A stretch of DNA of 5,478 nt from JAQVWU01 sp964628455 (GTDB lineage Bacteria; Bacillota; Clostridia; Oscillospirales; CAG-272): assembly GCA_964628455.1 (NCBI GenBank), contig CAZVPD010000210.1, positions 1 to 5,478 of the forward strand, given 5' to 3'. The position numbers and the translations under genes were made by a program. Numbering within the stretch: position 1 is the stretch's first letter; every line of letters begins with the position of its first letter. Under the pieces are notes generated by a model. The model saw only the letters and a program-made list of their open reading frames with translations, searched no databases and was not told the DNA's origin. Positions 1-5,478 of this stretch are shown here, piece by piece.

Positions 1-127
1 TGTTTTTGAAGCTATCAGAAATGGAGCGGAGTTGCTTGTTAAACCCGAAGAAGCATGTGTGGTTTCCGAAATCATTGAAGCAATATATAAATCCGCTCAA
101 ACCGGTAAAACCGTTTATTTTAAATAA
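1..127 (+). CDS. C-terminal end of a probable Gfo/Idh/MocA-family oxidoreductase (partial)
   Basis: The frame starting at base 2 is open to a TAA at 125-127 and gives the last 41 residues of a protein whose start lies outside the window. It reads VFEAIRNGAELLVKPEEACV, followed by VSEIIEAIYKSAQTGKTVYF and a final K. The pattern 'P-E-E-A ... (I/M)-I-E-A-I-Y-x-S-A-x-T-G-K-x-V' is the usual C-terminal helix and closing strand of NAD(P)-dependent sugar or cyclitol dehydrogenases of the Gfo/Idh/MocA fold. The Rossmann domain and catalytic Lys/His are not visible, so the substrate cannot be named. The gene converges on the minus-strand operon and is separated from it by 124 bp containing a terminator hairpin. 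The family call rests on a short C-terminal pattern only. Confidence 0.6.
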   Translation, partial: VFEAIRNGAELLVKPEEACVVSEIIEAIYKSAQTGKTVYFK

Positions 128-148
128 ATCATAAATAAATTATAAATG

Positions 149-193
149 ATAAAAGCACGGCAGCCGGATTATATCCTGCTGTCGTGCTTTTAT
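149..193 (+). terminator. Strong bidirectional-type intrinsic terminator between convergent genes
   Basis: The arms 149-167 and 175-193 form a 19-position stem with 17 Watson-Crick pairs, one G-T wobble and one C/T mismatch around a 7-base AT-only loop (168-174). The outer stem reads ATAAAAGCACG on the left and CGTGCTTTTAT on the right, so a U-rich tract forms the 3' edge of the hairpin on either strand. It lies 21 bp past the oxidoreductase stop and about 60 bp past the dapL stop. It can therefore end transcription from both sides. Confidence 0.85.
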
Positions 194-215
194 AGCATTA
201 CTGTTTAATCAAGGA

Positions 216-254
216 TGAAAACCGACCGGCTTACAGCTGATATGACGGTTTTTA
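216..254 (-). terminator. Weaker hairpin at the dapL stop, possible first terminator of the minus operon
   Basis: AAAACCG (218-224) pairs with CGGTTTT (246-252), extended by one wobble and one T-A pair to 216 and 254. Inside is a second short stem, 227-231 with 235-239, closed by a 3-base loop. Read on the minus strand, the structure begins inside the dapL TAA stop codon and ends in a TTTT run. The internal loop makes it less stable than the hairpin at 149-193, so it may be a transcript-end or RNA-protection structure rather than a main terminator. Confidence 0.4.
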
Positions 255-1445
255 AACGCATATTTTATTTTTAAATAAATCAACAATTCTATCTGCCGCT
301 TCCTTTGTCAGTGAAGGATCTCCGAATGATGTCAACCTGAAAAATCCGCGTCCGTTTTTGCCGAATCCCGAACCGGGTGTGCCCACAACATCGGCTTTGT
401 TCAGAAGAAAATCAAAAAATTGCCAGGATTCCATCGAATCAGGACATTTCAGCCATATATAGGGTGAATTTAATCCTCCGGTATACCAGATACCGACCTG
501 ATCGAGTGCCGCAGTAATGACAGATGCATTGTTTCTGTATACGTCGATTGCGTTTTTTATCTGTATCAGACCTTGCGAAGTGAATACAGCCTCAGCTCCG
601 CGCTGAATAATATAAGGGACCCCGTTAAATTTCGTTGCCTGACGCCTGAGCCACATTTTATTAAGAGACAGACCGTCTCTGATAATCGTTTGGGGTATAA
701 CGGTATAACCGCAGCGCGTACCGGTAAAACCCGCTGTTTTCGATAAAGAACAGAATTCGATTGCGCATTTATCTGCGTTTTCTATCTCATATATACTTTG
801 CGGCAATCCGGGTTGACAGACAAACGCTTCATATGCGGCGTCAAATAAAATGACGGCACCGGTTTCCATCGCATAATCGATCCATTCTTTCAGTTGTCCG
901 CGGTTATAAACAGCCCCTGTCGGATTATTCGGAGAACATAGATATATAAGATCAAAAAAAGCATATTTATCGGGTGCCGGTAAAAATAAATTATTTTCGT
1001 TTGCATCAAGATAATATATTTTTCTTCCTGCCATAATATTTGTATCCACATAAACGGGATAAACCGGATCGGGAATCAGCACACTCGCTGTCTGAGAGAA
1101 TATATCCAATATGTTACCAAGATCGCTTTTTGCTCCGTCACTGATAAATATATCATCAAGACCGATGTTTATTCCGCGTGCCGCATAATAACCCATGACA
1201 GCGGAACGCAAAAATGCGTATCCTTCATAAGGTCCGTATCCGCGGAATGTTTCTTGAATGCCCATTTCATCAGTCGCTTTATGCATGGCGGCAACAGATG
1301 CTTCGCACAAGGGGAGTGTAACATCCCCTATGCCCATTTTAATGATTTTTTTATTCGGATTCTTTGCGGTATATTCCGCTGTTTTTTTCGAGACATCTGC
1401 AAAGAGATAGTTATCCGCAATATTCTTATAGTTATTATTAATCAT
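252..1445 (-). CDS. dapL: LL-diaminopimelate aminotransferase
   Basis: This 397-residue cytosolic PLP enzyme of fold type I has the usual DapL length. It transfers the amino group of glutamate to tetrahydrodipicolinate, giving LL-2,6-diaminopimelate in one step and bypassing the DapD/DapC/DapE route to lysine and peptidoglycan. DapL-typical motifs are visible: MGIGDVTLPL (37-46), TFRGYGP (66-72), SDGAKSDLGN (102-111), PDPVYPVYVDTNIMAG (125-140), SPNNPTG (171-177), FDAAYEAF (201-208), SLSKTAGFTGTRCGY (233-247) with K236 as the probable Schiff-base lysine, and FFRLTSFGDP (368-377) with R370 as the likely carboxylate-binding arginine. Cofactor contacts expected from the family are N174, D202 and Y205. 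The ATG lies 7 bp after the nadE stop, and a modest AGG site overlaps that stop. It is the last gene of the operon. Confidence 0.96.
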   Translation of the reverse strand: MINNNYKNIADNYLFADVSKKTAEYTAKNPNKKIIKMGIGDVTLPLCEASVAAMHKATDEMGIQETFRGYGPYEGYAFLRSAVMGYYAARGINIGLDDIFISDGAKSDLGNILDIFSQTASVLIPDPVYPVYVDTNIMAGRKIYYLDANENNLFLPAPDKYAFFDLIYLCSPNNPTGAVYNRGQLKEWIDYAMETGAVILFDAAYEAFVCQPGLPQSIYEIENADKCAIEFCSLSKTAGFTGTRCGYTVIPQTIIRDGLSLNKMWLRRQATKFNGVPYIIQRGAEAVFTSQGLIQIKNAIDVYRNNASVITAALDQVGIWYTGGLNSPYIWLKCPDSMESWQFFDFLLNKADVVGTPGSGFGKNGRGFFRLTSFGDPSLTKEAADRIVDLFKNKICV

Positions 1446-1452
1446 TGTCTGC

Positions 1453-1458
1453 TTACCT
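1453..1458 (-). promoter_or_regulatory. Weak dapL ribosome binding site embedded in the nadE stop
   Basis: On the minus strand, AGGTAA contains the AGG core followed directly by the nadE TAA stop, and the dapL ATG follows after 7 more bases. The short core and its overlap with the upstream stop suggest that dapL is translated largely by ribosomes finishing nadE. Confidence 0.45.
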
Positions 1459-2181
1459 GTATGTCAGAGGCATTTTTCTTTTGTGTTCGCTTCGGGAATG
1501 AAAGCGTTCGATCAATGCTTTATCTTCATCTGATGCGATTCCGGTCAACAGGTACCTGTCGATTTTGGCGTATGTGATGCCCATCTGCTCTTCGTCTGTC
1601 TGTCCGTCAAAAAGACCGGCTGAAGGAGCTTTTTTTATGATGTTTTCCGGTGCGCCCAGATAAGTAAGGAATTCATATACTTCGGTAACCGTCAGATCAG
1701 CAATCGGATTAAAATCATAAGCTCCGTCGCCCCACTTGGTAAAATACCCCATGTAATTTTCACTTCGGTTTCCGGTCCCTGCGACAAGACGATTTTCAGC
1801 AGCTGCAGCAGCATACGTCGTTATCATACGCAGACGCGGAGCGATGTTCATGAGTGCCGCATCGTTCAATTCGGTTGTTTTGCTGAGTTTTTCAACCAAA
1901 ATCGATTTCAATTCACTGATATCGATCAAACGGTTTTCTATTCCGAATTTCGATGTAAAAGAACGCGCGTCGTCAATATCTTCGGAAAAATTACGTTTCG
2001 ACTGACACGGCAGCATGATGCCCACCGTATTATCACAGGCAGCCTTGCATAATATACCGACCAATGTGCAGTCTTTACCTCCGCTGTTTGCAAAAACGAT
2101 TCCATCCGAGTGACTGTCGGTTATTATTTTTTTGATAAATTCCGAACGTGACTCAAATTCTTCATGATAATTTCTTAACAT
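1453..2181 (-). CDS. nadE: Ammonia-dependent NAD(+) synthetase
   Basis: The 242-residue protein belongs to the N-type ATP pyrophosphatase family. It adenylates deamido-NAD and replaces AMP with ammonia to give NAD, the last step of NAD synthesis in the cytosol. The P-loop is SGGKDC (33-38). Other NadE landmarks are NIAPRLRM (112-119), AGTGNRSENYMGYFTKWGDG (134-153) and PSAGLFDGQTDEEQMG (186-201). There is no N-terminal nitrilase/glutaminase domain, so it should use free ammonia; it is somewhat shorter than the roughly 275-residue E. coli and B. subtilis enzymes. The P-loop normally reads SGGxDS, so Cys38 in place of Ser is unusual. The start is supported by AAAGGA 10 bases upstream, inside pyrG. 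Its ATG overlaps the pyrG end by 7 bases, suggesting translational coupling. Confidence 0.95.
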   Translation of the reverse strand: MLRNYHEEFESRSEFIKKIITDSHSDGIVFANSGGKDCTLVGILCKAACDNTVGIMLPCQSKRNFSEDIDDARSFTSKFGIENRLIDISELKSILVEKLSKTTELNDAALMNIAPRLRMITTYAAAAAENRLVAGTGNRSENYMGYFTKWGDGAYDFNPIADLTVTEVYEFLTYLGAPENIIKKAPSAGLFDGQTDEEQMGITYAKIDRYLLTGIASDEDKALIERFHSRSEHKRKMPLTYR

Positions 2182-3785
2182 ACGGAATATTTCCTTTCGG
2201 CTGCTGATTTAAGAAACTGTATAAACAAAGGGTGCGCCTTGTTGGGGCGGCTTTTAAATTCGGGATGAAACTGGACGCCGATATAAAAAGGATGACCGGG
2301 TATTTCGATTGTTTCAACGATTTCTCCGTCGGGTGAAGTCCCGCTGATTTTCAGACCGGCACTCAGCATCAGATCACGGTAATCGTTGTTAAATTCATAA
2401 CGGTGCCGGTGACGCTCGTTTATAAGGTCCGTTTTATATGATTTCTGCATGATGGAATTTTCCGCGATTTTACATGGATAACTTCCAAGCCGCATCGTAC
2501 CGCCTTTTGCGATACCGCTGTATTGATCAGGCATAAAGTCAATCACTTTGTTTAAACTTTTCTCGTTAAATTCTCCGGAATCGGCATCAGTCAAACCGCA
2601 GACATTCCGCGCAAATTCTATAACCGCTATCTGCATACCGAGGCATATACCGAGGAACGGCATATTGTGTGTACGAGCATATCCGGCGGCAGTTATTTTT
2701 CCTTCGATACCGCGTATTCCGAATCCTCCGGGAATAATCAGGCCGTCACAGTCCGAAAGCAGAAGTTCCGCCGTGTCTTTGTCAACCGATTCGGAATCAA
2801 TCCACTTGATCGTGACCTTTGTGCTTTCCTTAAATCCGGCATGCTGCAATGCTTCCGAAATCGACAGATAAGCGTCATGAAGCCTGATGTATTTTCCAAC
2901 CAGAGCTATCGTTATCTCACCGGTCCTGTTATCGATTCGCTGAAGCATATCATTCCAGTCGCTGAGATCGCACGGAGGAGCGGATATATTCAGTTCCCTG
3001 CAGACAATATCCGAAAAATTATTCTTTTCAAGCATGACAGGTGCCTGATATAAAACGGGAACGGTTATATTTTCTATAACACAGTCGGGCTTCACATTAC
3101 AGAATAATGCGATTTTCTTTAATATGCTTTCATCAAGATGTTCATCACACCTGCAAATAATAATATTCGGTGAGATTCCCATGGACTGGAGTTCTTTTAC
3201 GGAATGCTGTGTGGGTTTTGATTTATGTTCACCGGAAGTTTTGATATAAGGAACCAGAGTTACATGTATAAACAGAAAGTTCCCGTGACCTATTTCAAAG
3301 GCAACCTGTCGTATCGCTTCGAGAAAAGGCTGGCATTCAATATCGCCTGTCGTCCCTCCCACTTCCGTTATGATCACATCGGCACAGGTGTTTGTCCCAA
3401 GATTATATATAAAACTTTTTATTTCATTTGTTATATGAGGAATAACCTGTATGGTTTCACCGAGATATTGACCGTGCCGTTCTTTATTTAAAACATTCCA
3501 ATACACTTTTCCGGTCGTAAGATTCGAATATCTGTTCAGATCCTCATCAATGAAACGTTCATAATGTCCCAAATCCAGATCGGTTTCAGCACCGTCTTCG
3601 GTCACATAGACTTCCCCGTGCTGATACGGACTCATGGTACCCGGATCAACATTTATATACGGGTCAAGTTTTTGAGCGGCTACTTTTAACCCCCGGTTTT
3701 TCAGGAGCCGTCCCAGCGAAGCCGCGGTGATTCCTTTACCGAGACCGGATACCACACCTCCGGTTATAAAAATGTATTTAGGCAT
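2175..3785 (-). CDS. pyrG: CTP synthase (glutamine-hydrolysing)
   Basis: PyrG phosphorylates UTP with ATP and aminates it with ammonia from glutamine to form CTP. Counting from the chosen ATG the protein has 536 residues (E. coli 545). The N-terminal synthase domain shows YIFITGGVVSGLGKG (4-18, P-loop Lys17), KLDPYINVDPGTMSP (39-53), GEVYVTEDGAETDLDLGHYE (57-76), QVIPHIT and KPTQHSVKEL. The C-terminal class I amidotransferase has PGGFGIRG, the nucleophile elbow GICLGMQ with Cys381, and GVQFHPE with His507 and Glu509. Homologues begin at MPKYIF, and this ATG has GGGA 8 bases upstream. Further upstream, in-frame ATG (3812) and TTG (3818) would add 9 or 11 polar residues and overlap guaA, but lack a clear ribosome binding site. 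The end overlaps nadE by 7 bases. The enzyme is expected to form filaments or tetramers in the cytosol, as the family does. Confidence 0.96.
   Translation of the reverse strand: MPKYIFITGGVVSGLGKGITAASLGRLLKNRGLKVAAQKLDPYINVDPGTMSPYQHGEVYVTEDGAETDLDLGHYERFIDEDLNRYSNLTTGKVYWNVLNKERHGQYLGETIQVIPHITNEIKSFIYNLGTNTCADVIITEVGGTTGDIECQPFLEAIRQVAFEIGHGNFLFIHVTLVPYIKTSGEHKSKPTQHSVKELQSMGISPNIIICRCDEHLDESILKKIALFCNVKPDCVIENITVPVLYQAPVMLEKNNFSDIVCRELNISAPPCDLSDWNDMLQRIDNRTGEITIALVGKYIRLHDAYLSISEALQHAGFKESTKVTIKWIDSESVDKDTAELLLSDCDGLIIPGGFGIRGIEGKITAAGYARTHNMPFLGICLGMQIAVIEFARNVCGLTDADSGEFNEKSLNKVIDFMPDQYSGIAKGGTMRLGSYPCKIAENSIMQKSYKTDLINERHRHRYEFNNDYRDLMLSAGLKISGTSPDGEIVETIEIPGHPFYIGVQFHPEFKSRPNKAHPLFIQFLKSAAERKYSVC
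2192..2197 (-). promoter_or_regulatory. nadE ribosome binding site inside pyrG
   Basis: Minus-strand AAAGGA sits 10 bases before the nadE ATG (2181) and within the last codons of pyrG. It supports the chosen nadE start and the 7-base overlap of the two genes. Confidence 0.65.
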
Positions 3786-3793
3786 TTTTTTAT

Positions 3794-3797
3794 TCCC
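3794..3797 (-). promoter_or_regulatory. Ribosome binding site deciding the pyrG start
   Basis: Minus-strand GGGA lies 8 bases before the ATG at 3785, separated by an A-rich spacer. No AGG or GGA element precedes the alternative starts at 3812 or 3818. This site and the family N-terminus MPKYIF favour 3785 as the main start. Confidence 0.45.
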
Positions 3798-3804
3798 GTT
3801 TTCT

Positions 3805-5331
3805 TTATTCATATTCAATCGTTGCCGGGGGCTTGCCGGTTATGTCATAAAGTATACGATTGATATTTTTTACTTCGTTTACAATGCGTGTCGAGACCCT
3901 GTCAAGCGTTTTATAGGGAAGTTTCATGTATTCACAGGTCATAAAATCGTTGGTTTTTACCGCCCTGAGCGCAACGGCATATTCATAGGTACGCCCGTCG
4001 CCCATTACGCCGACTGACTGAATATTGGTCAACACGGCGAAATACTGATCCGGTTTCAACCGGGACCGTTTGATCTCTTCACGGAAGATAAAATCGGCAT
4101 CACGCAGAATATCCAGTTTTTCTTTTGTTATTTCTCCGATAATCCGTATAGCAAGTCCGGGACCGGGAAACGGCTGTCTGCCGACAATAAAATCCGGAAG
4201 CCCAAGCCTTTTTCCCAAGACACGCACTTCGTCTTTAAATAATCCCCTCAAAGGTTCTACAATGCCGCGGAATTCCATGAAATCCGGAAGCCCCCCGACA
4301 TTATGATGGCTTTTTATTTTTGCGGAATTACCTGTTCCGGATTCGACAACATCGGGATATATGGTTCCCTGCGCCAAAAACCTGATATTTTCAAACAACT
4401 TCGCCTGTTCTTCAAACACGGAAATAAATTCCTTCCCGATGATCAATCTCTTTTTCTCGGGATCCGATACCCCTTTCAAAGCATCAAGAAAACGTTTTTC
4501 GGCATTTATGCGGATAAATTTCAAACGTCGTTTGGAAAAGACAGCTTCGATTTCATCACCCTCGTTTTTACGCATCAGACCATGGTCGACAAAGATACAG
4601 ACCAGCCTGTCGGGTAACGCTTTGGATAAAAGAGCGGCACACACCGATGAGTCCACACCGCCCGAAAGAGCGAGTAAAACGGAATCACTCCCTACTTTAG
4701 CCCGGACTTCCGTTATCTGTTCATTTAAATAATCGTCAACCGTGTAATCACCTGCAGCACCGCATATATCATATACAAAGCGGCGGAGTATATCCGACCC
4801 GTGAACCGTTCGTTCAACCTCGGGATGAAACTGCACGCCGTATAATTTCATCGGTTGATTTTCCGCTGCAGCGATGGGACATGAATCGGAATAAGCGGTT
4901 CTGAAAAATCCTTCGGGGAGTTTTATTACCTGATCCGTATGGCTCATGAGCGTAGTCTGAAGGATGTCCATTCCCAAAAAGAGCTGTGATGAAGGATCGA
5001 CAGTCACATCGGTTGTGCCGTATTCCTTGTTTGCACAGGCGGAAACCGTCCCGCCAAGGGTATATGCAAGTAATTGCATGCCGTAACATATGCCTAAAAC
5101 AGGTATGCCGATTTTAAACAGACTGCTGTCACATTTCGGCGAATCATCATGATATACGCTTGATGGACCTCCGGTCAATACAATACCGACCGGATTCATT
5201 TCGATAATTTCGGAAACAGGCATGTCCCCCCGCCTGATTACAGAATATACCTTCATGGATCTGATGCATCTGGCTATCAGTTCCTTGTATTGACCACCGA
5301 AATCGAGTATTAAAATTGTCTGCCGATTCAT
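3805..5331 (-). CDS. guaA: GMP synthase (glutamine-hydrolysing)
   Basis: GuaA converts XMP to GMP with ATP and glutamine, the last step of guanine nucleotide synthesis. The 508-residue, full-length two-domain protein has an N-terminal class I amidotransferase with LDFGGQY (9-15), TGGPSSVY (53-60), GICYGMQLLAY (80-90, nucleophile Cys82) and GVQFHPE (165-171, His169 and Glu171). The ATP pyrophosphatase domain has LALSGGVDSSV (220-230, P-loop), FVDHGLMRKNE (247-257) and AQGTIYPDVVES (320-331). The dimerisation/XMP-binding part has KIKSHHNVGGLP (338-349), GRQPFPGPGLAIRIIGE (384-400) and the characteristic C-terminal PPATIEYE. The start is well supported by AAGGAG 10 bases upstream. Its ATG shares an ATGA with the stop of the dapF fragment. 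No purine riboswitch is visible upstream, because coding sequence precedes it directly. Confidence 0.97.
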   Translation of the reverse strand: MNRQTILILDFGGQYKELIARCIRSMKVYSVIRRGDMPVSEIIEMNPVGIVLTGGPSSVYHDDSPKCDSSLFKIGIPVLGICYGMQLLAYTLGGTVSACANKEYGTTDVTVDPSSQLFLGMDILQTTLMSHTDQVIKLPEGFFRTAYSDSCPIAAAENQPMKLYGVQFHPEVERTVHGSDILRRFVYDICGAAGDYTVDDYLNEQITEVRAKVGSDSVLLALSGGVDSSVCAALLSKALPDRLVCIFVDHGLMRKNEGDEIEAVFSKRRLKFIRINAEKRFLDALKGVSDPEKKRLIIGKEFISVFEEQAKLFENIRFLAQGTIYPDVVESGTGNSAKIKSHHNVGGLPDFMEFRGIVEPLRGLFKDEVRVLGKRLGLPDFIVGRQPFPGPGLAIRIIGEITKEKLDILRDADFIFREEIKRSRLKPDQYFAVLTNIQSVGVMGDGRTYEYAVALRAVKTNDFMTCEYMKLPYKTLDRVSTRIVNEVKNINRILYDITGKPPATIEYE

Positions 5332-5462
5332 ATTTCAACCACTCCTTCAAATACTTTTTCTGCGGGACCTGTCATTATAATTTTTTCTGCCGTGTAATTG
5401 ATCATCAGTTCTCCGCCTTTAAGTAGAGTATACTGAAAAAGGCAGAAAAGCGCGAAAAGCAT
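5328..5462 (-). pseudogene. dapF: C-terminal fragment of diaminopimelate epimerase, truncated at its 5' side
   Basis: The minus-strand frame ending in TGA at 5330-5328 reads LLKGGELMINYTAEK, then IIMTGPAEKVFEGVVEI. The G-G-E-L and M-T-G-P-A-x-x-V-F-E-G patterns are the closing strands of DapF, which epimerises LL- to meso-diaminopimelate. Only about 32 residues are recognisable. Going further 5', the frame continues as MLFALFCLFQYT, which does not look like DapF, and meets an in-frame TAA at 5465-5463. Neither of the other minus frames restores DapF sequence, so a simple one-base frameshift does not explain it. The gene is either truly truncated or the window ends in an assembly join. The TGA shares ATGA with the guaA start. 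With dapL at the far end, the operon would hold two steps of one pathway. The family call is fairly firm; the pseudogene status is uncertain. Confidence 0.6.
5342..5347 (-). promoter_or_regulatory. Strong guaA ribosome binding site inside the dapF fragment
   Basis: Minus-strand AAGGAG, a near-consensus Shine-Dalgarno core, lies 10 bases before the guaA ATG. It also encodes residues near the end of the DapF fragment (E-G-V). It is the best-matching site among the operon starts seen here. Confidence 0.8.
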
Positions 5463-5478
5463 TTAAAACACTTGGTTA

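Noticed and set aside
121..147. AT-rich stretch with three ATAAAT copies (124-129, 131-136, 142-147)
   Set aside because: It is low-complexity spacer after a stop codon; too short and irregular to call a tandem repeat, and it lacks a paired promoter box.
1254..1577. Plus-strand open frame across the nadE/dapL junction
   Set aside because: It is antisense to two clearly identified genes, has no ribosome binding site of note and its translation has no recognisable character.
2548..3053. Two overlapping plus-strand open frames opposite pyrG
   Set aside because: They are shadows of the conserved pyrG coding frame and their residues resemble no protein family.
3225..4017. Plus-strand open frames opposite the pyrG start and guaA end
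   Set aside because: They lie wholly or mostly antisense to conserved enzyme motifs and show no start signals.
4070..4732. Several plus-strand open frames opposite guaA
   Set aside because: Multiple overlapping frames in one stretch fit chance openness opposite a constrained gene.
4814..5350. Minus-strand open frames in a second frame of guaA
   Set aside because: They overlap full-length guaA in another frame, and the rightmost also runs across the dapF fragment; neither has family character.
5427..5434. Palindrome AGTATACT near the dapF break, as a transposon or recombination site
   Set aside because: Eight bases are expected by chance at this scale, and no target duplication, terminal repeat or transposase is visible in the remaining 44 bases.
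5435..5478. Short plus-strand Lys/Arg-rich open frame at the right edge
   Set aside because: It has only about 15 codons before the window ends, and the base composition alone (purine-rich) gives Lys and Arg; no family can be assigned.
5332..5478. A guanine or purine riboswitch ahead of guaA
   Set aside because: The sequence directly upstream of guaA is DapF coding sequence and shows no aptamer-like paired elements.

Overview
The window holds most of a tightly packed minus-strand operon of housekeeping genes. Reading downstream from the right edge, the order is a dapF C-terminal fragment, guaA (GMP synthase), pyrG (CTP synthase), nadE (ammonia-dependent NAD synthetase) and dapL (LL-diaminopimelate aminotransferase). 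A convergent plus-strand gene, the tail of a probable Gfo/Idh/MocA-family oxidoreductase, ends at the left edge. DapL instead of the succinylase or acetylase lysine route, an SGGKD-type short NadE, good Shine-Dalgarno sites and the flavour of GuaA and PyrG suggest an anaerobic Clostridia-like Firmicute, probably uncultured. This is an inference from protein character; no search was run.

Layout: 1-127 is the oxidoreductase C-terminus (+). 128-251 is an AT-rich convergent intergenic spacer with a strong bidirectional-type terminator hairpin (149-193) and a weaker hairpin abutting the dapL stop (216-254). 252-1445 is dapL, 1453-2181 nadE, 2175-3785 (or 3812) pyrG, 3805-5331 guaA and 5328-5462 the dapF remnant, all on the minus strand. 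5463-5478 is unassigned. No gap between minus-strand genes exceeds about 20 bp, and three of the four junctions overlap or can overlap.

How the genes fit together: GuaA (XMP to GMP), PyrG (UTP to CTP) and NadE (deamido-NAD to NAD) each perform ATP-driven amination or amidation of a nucleotide. GuaA and PyrG carry their own class I glutaminase domains; NadE lacks one and needs free ammonia. The flanking dapL and dapF belong to the diaminopimelate/lysine pathway: DapL makes LL-DAP and DapF epimerises it to meso-DAP. The operon therefore mixes nitrogen-incorporating nucleotide and cofactor synthesis with cell-wall/lysine precursor synthesis.

I see no mobile element, CRISPR array, RNA gene or clearly new system. 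The most notable irregularity is at the right edge, where recognisable DapF sequence stops abruptly and an in-frame stop lies about 12 codons further upstream. This is either a true gene truncation or an assembly join.
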